From: CALGYY01 sp963678485
GTDB lineage: Bacteria > Bacteroidota > Bacteroidia > Bacteroidales > CAIWKO01
Direction of reading: 5' to 3'
Length of the DNA: 64,000 bases
NCBI GenBank assembly: GCA_963678485.1
Contig: OY782882.1
Location: 3,906,001 to 3,970,000, forward strand
The notes beneath the pieces were generated by a model that was not told the origin of the DNA, ran no database searches, and saw nothing but the letters and a program-made list of their open reading frames with translations. The translations under genes and the position numbers were made by a program. Positions 27,254-36,805 of the stretch are shown here, one piece after another; position 1 is the first letter of the stretch; the number at the start of each line of letters is the position of its first letter.

Positions 27254-28219
27254 ATGCAATTTGTAAACAGGGGCGATCGTCCCACTAAATCCGGCTTTGC
27301 TGATGGAGTGCTATTGGCAGCTCAGCGAAATCCACAAGTGGTGGCACTGGGAGCCGATATCACAGCATCTGTTGGTTTGGATCTTTTTGCAAAAGAATTT
27401 CCTCAACGCTTTTTTTCCTTGGGTATCGCTGAACAGAATTGTATTGGAGTTGCAGCAGGTATGGCGCTCACCGGGAAGATTCCTGTGTTTTCTACCTATG
27501 GCGTCTTTGCTGCGTTACGCACCACCGATCAAATAAGGATTTCGCTTTGCTATAATAAAGTTCACGCTATCATTGGCGGTGCTCATGCAGGTATTAGTGT
27601 CGGTCCCGATGGTGCCACACATCAGGCATTAGAGGATTTGGCCATCATGCGTGTATTGCCAAATATGACAGTTCTTTCGCCTTGTGATGCCACACAGACA
27701 ACGCAATCAGTAATCGCAGCAGTTGAGGAATTGAAAGGCCCGGTTTACCTTAGGTTTGGTCGTGAGGCCATGCCGGATTTCACAACCGACGAACTTCAAT
27801 TCGAAATTGGAAAGGCCCAAACAATGAGAGATGGCGCAGATGTTACTGTCATTGCTACGGGACACATGGTTTGGGAAGCACTTCTGGCTGCGGAAATGAT
27901 GCAGAAAAAAAATATTTCGGTGCGGGTAATAAATATGCACACCATTAAACCTATTGATCAGGCCAGTATTGTTGTGGCAGCACTGGAAACAGGAGCAATA
28001 ATTACCGCAGAAGAGCATCAGATTATTGGAGGTTTGGGTGGCGCGGTTGCTGAGGTAGTATCGGTTCATTGTCCCGTTCCCATGGCCTTTATCGGCATCA
28101 GGGGTACCTTCGGCGAAAGCGGAAAAGCAGCGGAGCTTATGGATAAATATGGTCTCAGAGCTAAAGATATTTGCGAAGCTATTCCAACGTTATTAAAGAG
28201 GAAATTACATGGAAAATGA
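27254..28219 (+). CDS. Transketolase, C-terminal (pyrimidine-binding) subunit
   Basis: A 321-residue partner of the subunit at 23566. It opens with TKSGFADGVLLAAQRNPQVVALGADITAS and contains LGIAEQNCIGVAAGMAL with the catalytic Glu of the pyrimidine domain, HAGISVGPDGATHQA, and a C-terminal TITAEEHQIIGGLGGAV transketolase-C domain. The start is the ATG at 27254, because the upstream TTG lies inside the -7 element. Its last 11 bases overlap the vanY-like gene, so the two are co-transcribed. Confidence 0.93.
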   Translation: MQFVNRGDRPTKSGFADGVLLAAQRNPQVVALGADITASVGLDLFAKEFPQRFFSLGIAEQNCIGVAAGMALTGKIPVFSTYGVFAALRTTDQIRISLCYNKVHAIIGGAHAGISVGPDGATHQALEDLAIMRVLPNMTVLSPCDATQTTQSVIAAVEELKGPVYLRFGREAMPDFTTDELQFEIGKAQTMRDGADVTVIATGHMVWEALLAAEMMQKKNISVRVINMHTIKPIDQASIVVAALETGAIITAEEHQIIGGLGGAVAEVVSVHCPVPMAFIGIRGTFGESGKAAELMDKYGLRAKDICEAIPTLLKRKLHGK

Positions 28220-29105
28220 AACGCTGGAATCGCCAAAAGAACAAGAGAAAAAGAAGGGCATTATGACAAAGACAAGCACCTGGTTGATGATAGCTGTAAT
28301 AGCTATACTTGCTGGTTATTATGTGACATTGGGTTTCAAGAAGCGTCAGCTGACTGATGCTCGAATTCAGGACTCTATTAGTCAGGTGAAAAAACAGGAT
28401 GCACTGAAGCCTGAAGCCAAGATCGCAGATTTGGATTCTATACTCAGCCCGGAATATCTGATGGGTAAATTCAATCCTGCAAAAGAAGTCAGTTTTACCG
28501 AGCTTCCGCTTACCTATGCCAGTCGCGAAGGTTTGTTTGTTCGTGAAGAAACATTCGCAGCATTTAAGAACATGTATCAGGCGGCTTTAAAGGACGGGGT
28601 GAAGCTGATGGTGATTTCAGCAACACGAAATTTTGAAGCACAAAAGGGAATATGGGAAGCTAAATGGAGTGGCAAACGTATCGTTGAAGGCAAGAACCTT
28701 GCAACTCAGGTTCCCGATCCTGTTGAGCGTGCACGCATCATTTTAAAATATAGTTCGATGCCCGGAACATCCCGTCATCACTGGGGCACCGACATTGATC
28801 TCAATAGCATGGATCCAAAATATTTTGAGACGGATGCCGGAAAAAAAATATACGATTGGCTTTGCGCGAATGCAGCCAATTTTGGATTTGGGCAACCCTA
28901 TTGTGCTAAAGGAGATTTGCGAAAAACAGGTTATGAAGAGGAAAAGTGGCATTGGTCGTATCTCCCTATATCCAAACAATGTATTACTGCATGGAAATCA
29001 AAAGTCTCATACGCAAATATTGCGGGCTTTTCAGGTTCTGAAACAGCAGAAAAATTAAATGTGATTGAGGATTATGTTCTTGGAATTAATCCCTCATGCA
29101 AGTGA
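28209..29105 (+). CDS. VanY-type D-alanyl-D-alanine carboxypeptidase (M15 family), membrane-anchored
   Basis: A 298-residue protein with a short cytoplasmic head and one membrane segment (~residues 26-42), then an M15 peptidase domain. The zinc motif is SRHHWGTDIDL (HxxxxxxD) with the distal EKWHWSY supplying Glu and the second His. It trims the terminal D-Ala of peptidoglycan stem peptides in the periplasm. It overlaps the transketolase gene upstream by 11 bases and its 3' end overlaps the converging truA gene by 20 bases. Confidence 0.87.
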   Translation: MENETLESPKEQEKKKGIMTKTSTWLMIAVIAILAGYYVTLGFKKRQLTDARIQDSISQVKKQDALKPEAKIADLDSILSPEYLMGKFNPAKEVSFTELPLTYASREGLFVREETFAAFKNMYQAALKDGVKLMVISATRNFEAQKGIWEAKWSGKRIVEGKNLATQVPDPVERARIILKYSSMPGTSRHHWGTDIDLNSMDPKYFETDAGKKIYDWLCANAANFGFGQPYCAKGDLRKTGYEEEKWHWSYLPISKQCITAWKSKVSYANIAGFSGSETAEKLNVIEDYVLGINPSCK

Positions 29106-29853
29106 GTAGCTCAGCCGGATAGCCAACATCTGTAAGGAATAGCCCACGAGCCGGCATGCTTTTTCCAGCCTTGCTTCGAATGCCTGATTGTATGATTTGA
29201 TGTATGTCGTTTTCATCAATCTTTCCAAGTCCTGCATCAACAAGGGTTCCCACTATGGCCCTGACCATGTTACGCAAAAACCGATCGGCTGAAATTTTAA
29301 AGACAAGGAGATTGTTTTTAAATTGCCACTGAGCTTCCGTAATTGAACAATCGTTAGTGTGTGTTTGTGTATGTGACTTTGAAAAGCATGAAAAATCGCG
29401 GTATTCCATTAATAGTCTTGCACAGCGATTCATCTTTTCAATATCGAGAGCTAAGGGAAAAAAGTGCGCGAACTCTTGAAGAAAGGGCTGTTTTTGCTGA
29501 GTAATGCGGTATTCATAGGTGCGTGATATTGCGCTGAAACGTGCATGGGTATCATCAGCTACAGGAAATATTTTTTCAATGGCAATATCATCCGAAAGGA
29601 AGGCATTAAGTTTATTACACAATCGTTGCTGATTCTCCGAAGTAAGTTCCTTTGCGGTTTCCATGTGTGCGAAAAAACATTCTGCATGGACTCCGGTGTC
29701 GGTTCGACCGCATCCGGTAATCTCAACATCGTGACGCAATAAAAGCGAAATAGCGGTTGTAATTTCCTGCTGCACAGTGATGGCATTGGGCTGAATTTGC
29801 CAGCCATGGTAGCGCGTGCCGTTATAAGAAAGCCGGATAAAGTAACGTGGCAA
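29086..29853 (-). CDS. truA: tRNA pseudouridine synthase A
   Basis: A 255-residue TruA with the catalytic Asp in GCGRTDTGVHA (~residue 52) and the family N-terminus YNGTRYHGWQIQPN. RFLRNMVRAIVGTLV near 185 is the second signature. It makes pseudouridine at positions 38-40 of tRNA anticodon arms in the cytoplasm. The length is normal. It is divergent from the LutA-like gene. Confidence 0.95.
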   Translation of the reverse strand: MPRYFIRLSYNGTRYHGWQIQPNAITVQQEITTAISLLLRHDVEITGCGRTDTGVHAECFFAHMETAKELTSENQQRLCNKLNAFLSDDIAIEKIFPVADDTHARFSAISRTYEYRITQQKQPFLQEFAHFFPLALDIEKMNRCARLLMEYRDFSCFSKSHTQTHTNDCSITEAQWQFKNNLLVFKISADRFLRNMVRAIVGTLVDAGLGKIDENDIHQIIQSGIRSKAGKSMPARGLFLTDVGYPAELLTCMRD

Positions 29854-29913
29854 GGTGGAATTTTTTTACAAATATACATTATAAAAATCCAGCTACATTC
29901 GTAATGAATTGTA

Positions 29914-29921
29914 TATATTTG
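29914..29921 (+). promoter_or_regulatory. -7 element (TATATTTG) of the LutA-like gene
   Basis: TATATTTG fits TAnnTTTG and lies 24 bases before the ATG at 29946. Its position makes the upstream in-frame ATGs at 29847 and 29904 unlikely starts. Confidence 0.5.
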
Positions 29922-29945
29922 TCCATCCAAAAAAAGAAACAACTA

Positions 29946-30665
29946 ATGGTCGTTGATATTTTTATCCCCTGCTTTATTGATCAGGTTTTCCCGCAAACCG
30001 GGATGAACATGGTAAAGGTTCTTGAAAGCCTTGAATTGGGGGTTCATTATAATACCGAACAAAGCTGCTGCGGCCAGATGGCCTTCAATAGCGGATTCTG
30101 GGATGAAGCTCGCTGTATGGGAGAAAAATTCATTCGCGATTTTTCGAATAATCGCCCTGTGATTGCACCCTCGGCTTCCTGTGTGGGTATGGTGCGTAAT
30201 TATTATCCGGAGATGTTTCACAATTCTTCCCTGCACAACGAATACAAACAGCTAAAAGGAAATCTTTTTGAGTTTACCGATTTTCTGGTCAACAAACTAA
30301 ATATAACCCGCCTGGGTGCCACATTTAATGCGGTGGTGACGTATCACGATGCCTGTGCGGCCTTACGCGAATATGGGATAAAGTCCGAACCCCGGGCGTT
30401 GCTCGCTCAGGTAAAGGGTTTGGAGTTGCGCGAAATGAAAGACTCCGATGTTTGTTGTGGATTTGGTGGCACCTTTTCGGTGAAAAACGAGCCTATTTCT
30501 ACGGCCATGGCTGAGCAAAAAGTGAAGAATGCGATGGAAACCGGTGCAGAATATATTGTATCCACCGAAGCCTCCTGCCTGATGCATATGGAGGGCTATA
30601 TTAAGAAACATCAGCTTCCAATAAAAACTATACATATTGCCGACGTTTTAGCCTCCGGCTGGTAA
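29946..30665 (+). CDS. LutA/YkgE-like (Fe-S)-binding oxidoreductase subunit
   Basis: A 239-residue protein with two CCG domains, each ending in a Cys-Cys-Gly: TEQSCCGQMAFNSG (~40) and SDVCCGFGGTFSVK (~180). Paired Cys residues occur in SCVGM and YHDACAALREYG. In lactate-utilisation systems this protein acts with LutB and LutC to oxidise lactate; no lutB or lutC gene lies next to it here, so the substrate is open. The ATG at 29946 gives the family N-terminus VVDIFIPCFIDQ. Confidence 0.87.
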   Translation: MVVDIFIPCFIDQVFPQTGMNMVKVLESLELGVHYNTEQSCCGQMAFNSGFWDEARCMGEKFIRDFSNNRPVIAPSASCVGMVRNYYPEMFHNSSLHNEYKQLKGNLFEFTDFLVNKLNITRLGATFNAVVTYHDACAALREYGIKSEPRALLAQVKGLELREMKDSDVCCGFGGTFSVKNEPISTAMAEQKVKNAMETGAEYIVSTEASCLMHMEGYIKKHQLPIKTIHIADVLASGW

Positions 30666-30849
30666 TCATTACTAAACGGCTTTACTGAGTTTCTTGTAAA
30701 ATTACCTGAGAATCATTTATTTATAAAAACTTTCTTAATATTGCGTTAAAGAGTCCGAAAATTCTTTTACGTATTTCAAATTAATGTATTTTAGCCATCC
30801 GAAAAGCTATATTCCATTTATTGTAGTATTTTTTTGTAAAGTTAAGGTA

Positions 30850-33015
30850 ATGAAAAGATTAGCTGTTATTAGTATCATTTGTACCCTTTGGTTCAATGCC
30901 GCTGTTAAGGCGGACGAAGGCTTGTGGTTGCCCATGTTGCTTGGTGATTATGCTGAAGCAGAGATGCAGCGTTTAGGTATGAAAATTACCGCCGCCGACA
31001 TTTATGACATCAATAAACCCAGCCTGAAAGACGCCGTTGCTATGTTTGGAGGCGGTTGCACTGCAGAAGTGGTTTCTGATAAAGGACTTGTACTAACAAA
31101 CCATCATTGCGGGCTTTCAGCCATTCAGGCTCATAGCAGCATTCAAAGTAATTACCTGATTGATGGCTTTTGGGCACGCAACTTCAGCGAAGAGTTATCA
31201 AATCCTGGCTTAAAAATGACCTTCCTTGTTCGTATGGAAGATGTAACTGCTGCTGTATTCAATGGAGTGGTTGATAATATGGACGATTTCAAGCGCCTAG
31301 CAGTTATGGAGGCGAATATGGCCAATATTGAGAAGGAAGCTGTTAAAGGCACAAAATATCAGGCGAAGGTTAAACCCTTTTACCATGGCAATCAATATTT
31401 CCTGATTGTTACTGAAGTTTTTAGTGATATACGTTTGGTTGGAGCACCACCATGGCGTATTGGAAGCTTTGGCGGTGAGACCGACAACTGGATCTGGCCA
31501 CGTCATACCGGCGATTTTTCGATGTTCAGGATTTATGCCGGTCCTGATAATCAACCTGCAGAATACTCGCCAACCAATGTTCCTTACGTTCCTAAAAAGC
31601 ATTTGCAGATTTCAACCAAGGGTATAAACCAGGGCGATTTTACTTTTGTCTTTGGATTTCCTGGAACCACACAGGAATATCTTACATCCTTTGGCGTTGA
31701 AATGGTTGCTGCTATCGAAAATCCTGCAATGATTCGCATTCGCGAAAAGCGCATGGAGATTATGAATCGCTATATGAAAGATAGTAAATTCACCATGATT
31801 CAGTACACTGCCAAATATCAGGGTGTGGCTAATTATTGGAAGAAAATGATTGGTGAAACTAATGGCGTAAAGCGCTTGGATGCTATCAATAAAAAGCGTG
31901 AACTGGAAAAGGAATTTACCATTTGGGTGAACAGTAGTGAAAGCAATACCGCTAAATACGGCAAGCTGATGAAGGATTTTGAGGATGCGTATAAAAAGGC
32001 CGTCCCGCTTAATCTGGCCTTCGATTACTTGTACGAGGCTGGAATTGGAGTTGAGATTGTCAAGTTTGCAAACAATTATACGAAGCTCAGCGACCTCAGT
32101 AAAAAGGCCAATGTTACTGAGAAAGAGATACAGGATGCGGTGAATAGCTTAAAACTTAGTGCTAAAGGCTATTTTAAAAACTATAATGTTGGGCTCGATC
32201 GTGATATGATGGCCGCGCTATTCCGCATCTGGTATCTGAATTTGGATCCCGTATGGCAACCCGAAATTATCTATGCCAATGGAGCAAAAACCAAGGGCGA
32301 TTTCAACAAGTTTGCCGACCATATATTTACGAATTCCTTTATGGTTTCTGAAGAAAAGGTAAATGCTTTTCTGGATAGCTATACCGTAAAAGATGTCAAG
32401 AAACTTGATGCCGATCCTGCGCTGAAGTTAGCGCGAGAAATCTATGGCTTCTACAACAAAAAGATTTATCCTGAACTTTCGCTAGTCGAAACACATATCG
32501 AAGATCTTTATTCTGTGTATATGAAGGCATTGATGGAAATGAAACCCAATCAGAAGTTTTATCCAGATGCCAACTCTACGCTTCGCGTTTCATACGGAAC
32601 TGTTGGTGGTTTCGATCCCCGCGATGGTATGGACTATCACTACTTCACTACACTTGGTGGAGTAATCGAAAAGGAAGATAGTCTGGTTCACGATTACGAA
32701 GTAGATAATAAACTGAAAGAACTTTATTATACGAAAAACTATGGTCGCTGGGCTGATAAAGACAGTACCATTCACGTTTGCTTTATCGCCTCTAATCATA
32801 CCACTGGCGGAAATAGCGGAAGCCCTGTGCTCAATGCCGATGGCCATTTGGTAGGAATCAACTTTGACCGTGTTTGGGAAGGTACCATGAGCGATATCGT
32901 TTTCGATCCTAAGCAGTGTCGTAATATCACCCTTGATATTCGCTATGTACTGTTTATCATTGATAAATATGCTAATGCCAATTATCTCATCGACGAGATG
33001 GAGATTGTTGATTAG
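30850..33015 (+). CDS. S46 family dipeptidyl-peptidase, DPP11-like
   Basis: A 721-residue secreted peptidase, the usual length for DPP7/DPP11. A signal peptide leads to ADEGLWLP, the conserved mature start. The triad is visible: His in LTNHHCGLSAIQAHSS (~85), Asp in GETDNWIWPRHTGDFSMF (~220) and Ser in GGNSGSPVLNADGH (~655). The S1-pocket region reads GINFDRVWEGTMSD; as I recall, Arg at this place marks DPP11 (Asp/Glu at P1) and Gly marks DPP7, so acidic specificity is inferred. The enzyme releases N-terminal dipeptides in the periplasm. The in-frame ATG at 30784 only adds a non-signal extension. Confidence 0.92.
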   Translation: MKRLAVISIICTLWFNAAVKADEGLWLPMLLGDYAEAEMQRLGMKITAADIYDINKPSLKDAVAMFGGGCTAEVVSDKGLVLTNHHCGLSAIQAHSSIQSNYLIDGFWARNFSEELSNPGLKMTFLVRMEDVTAAVFNGVVDNMDDFKRLAVMEANMANIEKEAVKGTKYQAKVKPFYHGNQYFLIVTEVFSDIRLVGAPPWRIGSFGGETDNWIWPRHTGDFSMFRIYAGPDNQPAEYSPTNVPYVPKKHLQISTKGINQGDFTFVFGFPGTTQEYLTSFGVEMVAAIENPAMIRIREKRMEIMNRYMKDSKFTMIQYTAKYQGVANYWKKMIGETNGVKRLDAINKKRELEKEFTIWVNSSESNTAKYGKLMKDFEDAYKKAVPLNLAFDYLYEAGIGVEIVKFANNYTKLSDLSKKANVTEKEIQDAVNSLKLSAKGYFKNYNVGLDRDMMAALFRIWYLNLDPVWQPEIIYANGAKTKGDFNKFADHIFTNSFMVSEEKVNAFLDSYTVKDVKKLDADPALKLAREIYGFYNKKIYPELSLVETHIEDLYSVYMKALMEMKPNQKFYPDANSTLRVSYGTVGGFDPRDGMDYHYFTTLGGVIEKEDSLVHDYEVDNKLKELYYTKNYGRWADKDSTIHVCFIASNHTTGGNSGSPVLNADGHLVGINFDRVWEGTMSDIVFDPKQCRNITLDIRYVLFIIDKYANANYLIDEMEIVD

Positions 33016-33021
33016 TTTATT

Positions 33022-33278
33022 GGTTATTGGGGTTAAAGGGTTATTGGGTTTTGGGGGTGGTTGAGCTTGTCGAAGGGCGGGGTTATTGGGTTAATTAGTC
33101 CCAAGGCCGAAACACTTTGTGTTGCAGCGACCTTTACCCATTAAAAAAATTCCATCAACCCTCCAATCTCCAAGTGTGCACCGCCCCACAGCACATTGCC
33201 ACATTATCACATTTTTACATTGGGTAAGTCATTTCGGATTTAAACTGGAATCCCGTCTTTTATAGTAAAAAGGTTATT
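33022..33278 (-). repeat. Composite dispersed repeat, copy A (minus orientation)
   Basis: Read on the minus strand this copy runs from the GGGATTCCAGTTTAAATCCG segment through AATGTGATAATGTGGCAATG and TTTTTTTAATGGGTAAAGG to a hairpin CCCTTCGACAAGCTCAACC and C-rich tail. The plus strand carries four G-runs at 33029-33057 (G-quadruplex pattern). It lies directly after the S46 peptidase stop. Confidence 0.8.
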
Positions 33279-33546
33279 GGGTTAAAGGGTTATTGGGTTA
33301 TTGGGTTAATTAGTTCTAAGGCAGAAACCCTTTGTGTTGCAGCGACCCTCTACCATTAAAAAATTCCATCAACCCACCAATCTCCAAGTGTGCAACGCCC
33401 CACAGCACATTGCCACATTATCACATTTTCACATTGGGTAAGTCATTTCGGATTTAAACTGGAATCCCATCTTTTATAGTAAAAAGGTTATTGGGTTAAA
33501 GGGTTATTGGGTTAATTAGTTCTAAGGCAGAAACCCTGAAGGTTGC
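33279..33546 (-). repeat. Composite dispersed repeat, copy B (minus orientation, tandem with A)
   Basis: This is a second copy of the unit at 33022-33278, about 95% identical over the ~190-base core (from the GGTTATTGGGTTAATTAG side to the CTTTTATAGTAAAAAGG side as read on the plus strand). It lacks the TCGACAAGC hairpin. The GTTATTGGGTTA microsatellite is repeated at both edges. Confidence 0.8.
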
Positions 33547-33558
33547 ACGGACCCTCAC

Positions 33559-33597
33559 TCAAAAAAAAGAGGCTGCTCATAGGGCAGCCTCTTAAAA
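33559..33597 (-). terminator. Terminator of the type A T9SS protein gene
   Basis: On the minus strand AAGAGGCTGC / GCAGCCTCTT form a 10-bp stem followed by eight Ts. It lies 14 bases after the stop of the gene at 33611-36532. Confidence 0.8.
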
Positions 33598-33610
33598 TCG
33601 ATGAAATATG

Positions 33611-36532
33611 CTAATTCAACATCAGCTTTTTCACACTTACTTTATCATTATTAATGATTCTAATACTGTAAAGTCCTTTTGCATAAGAGGAGAGATCGTA
33701 GTTACGCGTCTCTGTTCCTAGTAAATCGAGTTGTTCAGACATCACTAAGCGTCCATTGGGGTCATAGATTTCCACCGATGTCAGCGAAGTTAATCCACCG
33801 AAATCTATAGTGAAAGCACCATAGGTCGGGTTGGGCATAAGATTAATCTGATGTTCTGTCTCTTCATCAATACCAGAGCAAATGGTCCATGTGAGCGCGA
33901 TAGTATCTCTTCCAACGCAGGTGTTGGTATCTGTTACTGCAACCCAGAAACTGCAGGTGCCGGGGGCTCCGCCACAGAACGTTGAATTGATATTATATCC
34001 CGGAGTGACTGTTCCATTCCACCAGTAGTATGAGCTTGCTGCAGGATCATAAGCGTTCAGTAGTATGCTCGAAGCAAGACAAAGGGTAGTGTCGTGGCCT
34101 AAATTAACAATGGGTTTATGGTTAATAGAAAGTGTAAAACGCGTTGTGTCGTTAGCGCGAGTTGGATCGCCAGCAATGCTTACAGCCATCATACAATTGT
34201 AAGTTGTAAAAAGGTTGAAATGGTAAGGTGTGGTGAAATTTGCCGTTGTTGTTGCACCGGGGTTCAGTGCAGCAGCAAGGTTGATGGTGTTTGTAACTAC
34301 AGAACCTCCGTCAATTTTATAACTGATGTCAATGCTCTGACCCATAGGAATTATGGTAGTGCCTGCATTGGTTATATCAATTGGTAAGGAAGATATTCCC
34401 AGCGTATCGCATGCCTTCACATTGGCCTTAGTAGTTGAAATGTTATATGAAATTGTCTGGTCAACCCTGATGTCATCAACGAGCCAGCGGTGTGCGTTCT
34501 GTCCTTCATAACGAAATGCAATGATAATGGTATCATTATTATATGAAGTAATATCAATGCTATCTTTAGCCCAGCTGTTCACAACGCTAGCCGGAGACCA
34601 TACTTCAGTAAAGGTGGAGCCACCATCGCGAGAAATTAGAACACTATTTTTATCATAATCTGCAACGAATGAATTGTACGACCAGAATGATAATTTCGTA
34701 TTGGCCGATGTAGGCGTAATTATTTCCGGTGATATCAGGTAGCCATCTTGCATGATTGAACCATTATAATTATGGTATGCACAATATGATCCAGCTAATG
34801 TATGATTTCCAATGGGGCTAACTTCCCATACGATGCCATCAAGATCAATATCTGTCACGCTCCAACAATTAGTGCTACTCGTTTCGAAAGTTTCAATGTA
34901 AGGAACGGTGTAATAGGTGCACTTTGTGGTAAAAGACATCGGGCTTGACCAAAGACTGGTGTCGCCGGGGGAGCAGATACTTCTGACGCGAACATCATAG
35001 GTGGTATTTGGCAACAATGGGCCGATGGAGTTAGGACGGATGATAGTATTATTTTTTGTTCCGCTACCGGGAGTATAACCAGCAAGACCAACCTCAATTT
35101 GCCATGTTGTGGCAGAACCGTTTTCTGTCCAATTGATGTTGGCCATGGTTGCTGTGTAAACACCTAAGGTTACTGCAGATGGAGCAGGGCAAGTTGGAGC
35201 TGTTGTAAAAGAAATCGGGCCAGCCCAAACGCTATTATCACCGGGACCACAACTATCCTGAATGTAAATATCATATGCTGTGGATGGGGAGAATCCTCCA
35301 ATACCGGAATTGGTTGCGGGAACATTATGGATAAAGGTCCCTGTACCTAAGGTAAAACCACTTGGGCCATACTGAATATTCCATTTTGTGGCTGTTCCTG
35401 CTTCTGTCCAGTTCACCAAAGCAAAATTGTGGGTAACGCCTGATACGATGATGTTCGTTGGTGCAAGACAGCTTGGAATAGTAACAATAACAGCGTAATC
35501 TTCAGTTTCACCATAATTATAAGCTCCACAAGGAGCAATATCTGTGTCGAAAGTCGTTTCAACATTAACAATGCGCATAGGTATTGTATCTGCAACAGCA
35601 GTAGCCGGAATTAGAATTGAAGCTGTTTCTGTGTGTGGACCTAGGGTGCTGGACCCTGATACATAAGCGGTTTCATCAGCGTCAGAAAAATCGCCATCCT
35701 GATTGAAGTCAAAATACACTTTTACCATATTTCTATAATTGCTTGTACCACATGTTCCAATTTGAATACTGATTGGATATGAACTCCCAGCAAATACAGT
35801 TGCAGGCGTGACCGTTTTATAATAATTACTGTATTTATTAAGAATAGAACCTAAACCTCCTGTTGTAGAACATGTTGAAGTATTATTTATACCTGCGAAT
35901 GTGACATTTAGAATATCTTCATCTGCAGCAGATGTCGAAGCAGATTCACAGTAAAGTAATGACGTTGATCCGATAACTTTTAAATTATCTAAATAGCAAT
36001 CATTTCCGTATGCACTAATAAAATGTAATCCGATATATACTGCTGGCTTATTAATCGCTGCCACGGGTAAAGGGCACGATATAGAGTTCCAGCTAACAGT
36101 TGCACCACCCGCTCTTGAGTATGAGTTTATATCAACCCATGTTGTCCCGTCCAAAGAGTATTGAACAACCACTACGTCGTTATTGGGATATTCATCATCA
36201 GTTGACCAGTCAAAACTAACCGCAACGCCTGCAAAACCGCCGGTTGTAGCGATGGGGGTGGTTTGGGCAAGTCTAATGCTGCCCGATGATTGGCAGGAGT
36301 ATGAGTTGAATCGCACCATATGAGTGCCCTCGCTTGGAGCAAGACCCGTTGGGTGAACAGAAGCCGTTTCGAAGGTGATTGCGGGAAGCGTAGCTGTTGT
36401 GTTAGTCACTGTTACACCCCAGCCACTGGGCAGGCTGCCTCCATTAAATCCTTGAGTGTAAATTTGACTGTTTGCTTGCAATGCCAGCAGTGAGGCCAGT
36501 GCAAGAACAATTAAACGTAATTTTTTCATCAA
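33611..36532 (-). CDS. Secreted GEVED/fibronectin-III protein with T9SS type A sorting domain
   Basis: A 973-residue surface or secreted protein. It has a signal peptide (LQANSQ), an N-terminal jelly-roll of the choice-of-anchor type (~25-190), and a GEVED domain (~195-350, VYFDFNQDGDFSDADET and YNYGETEDYAV). Two fibronectin-III domains begin at CLAPTNI and CPAPSAV. A second anchor-like jelly-roll follows (~545-690), and the C-terminal ~75 residues (INLMPNPTYGAFTIDF ... GLYSIRI ... KKLMLN) are a type A sorting domain. It probably binds glycans or other cells; no enzyme motif is seen. Confidence 0.92.
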   Translation of the reverse strand: MMKKLRLIVLALASLLALQANSQIYTQGFNGGSLPSGWGVTVTNTTATLPAITFETASVHPTGLAPSEGTHMVRFNSYSCQSSGSIRLAQTTPIATTGGFAGVAVSFDWSTDDEYPNNDVVVVQYSLDGTTWVDINSYSRAGGATVSWNSISCPLPVAAINKPAVYIGLHFISAYGNDCYLDNLKVIGSTSLLYCESASTSAADEDILNVTFAGINNTSTCSTTGGLGSILNKYSNYYKTVTPATVFAGSSYPISIQIGTCGTSNYRNMVKVYFDFNQDGDFSDADETAYVSGSSTLGPHTETASILIPATAVADTIPMRIVNVETTFDTDIAPCGAYNYGETEDYAVIVTIPSCLAPTNIIVSGVTHNFALVNWTEAGTATKWNIQYGPSGFTLGTGTFIHNVPATNSGIGGFSPSTAYDIYIQDSCGPGDNSVWAGPISFTTAPTCPAPSAVTLGVYTATMANINWTENGSATTWQIEVGLAGYTPGSGTKNNTIIRPNSIGPLLPNTTYDVRVRSICSPGDTSLWSSPMSFTTKCTYYTVPYIETFETSSTNCWSVTDIDLDGIVWEVSPIGNHTLAGSYCAYHNYNGSIMQDGYLISPEIITPTSANTKLSFWSYNSFVADYDKNSVLISRDGGSTFTEVWSPASVVNSWAKDSIDITSYNNDTIIIAFRYEGQNAHRWLVDDIRVDQTISYNISTTKANVKACDTLGISSLPIDITNAGTTIIPMGQSIDISYKIDGGSVVTNTINLAAALNPGATTTANFTTPYHFNLFTTYNCMMAVSIAGDPTRANDTTRFTLSINHKPIVNLGHDTTLCLASSILLNAYDPAASSYYWWNGTVTPGYNINSTFCGGAPGTCSFWVAVTDTNTCVGRDTIALTWTICSGIDEETEHQINLMPNPTYGAFTIDFGGLTSLTSVEIYDPNGRLVMSEQLDLLGTETRNYDLSSYAKGLYSIRIINNDKVSVKKLMLN

Positions 36533-36582
36533 TAAGGAATTTTGTTATTAGAATATTGGGGATAATTTAATGTAAAAACTGG

Positions 36583-36590
36583 CAAAGATA
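36583..36590 (-). promoter_or_regulatory. -7 element (TATCTTTG) of the type A T9SS protein
   Basis: On the minus strand TATCTTTG lies about 50 bases before the ATG at 36532. No clear TTTG is found at -33. Confidence 0.5.
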
Positions 36591-36655
36591 TAAATTTAGT
36601 AATAATTAGTATATATTTTATTCAATGCATACCTCTAATAAAATTGCTGTTGAAA

Positions 36656-36805
36656 AGGTAATAGGGGATGGTGGCTGGGTTTTGGGGGAATGGGGTTAAA
36701 GGGTTATGAGGTTATTGGGGTTTGGGGGTGGTTGAGCCTGTCGAAGGGCGGTTCCTGAGCGGCTTGTACTGAGCATTGCCGAATTGAGTCGAAGGGAGTT
36801 TACAT
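36656..36805 (-). repeat. Composite dispersed repeat, partial copy (hairpin and microsatellite end only)
   Basis: This 150-base stretch carries the GGGTTAAAGGGTTATGAGG microsatellite, GGTGGTTGAGCCTGTCGAAGG and degenerate CTGAGC / TCGAAGG hairpin parts, in the same orientation as copies A and B. The conserved AATGTGATAATG core is absent. It lies in the 500-base gap between divergent genes; the rest of the gap (36806-37033) is A/T-rich with no clear promoter. Confidence 0.65.
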
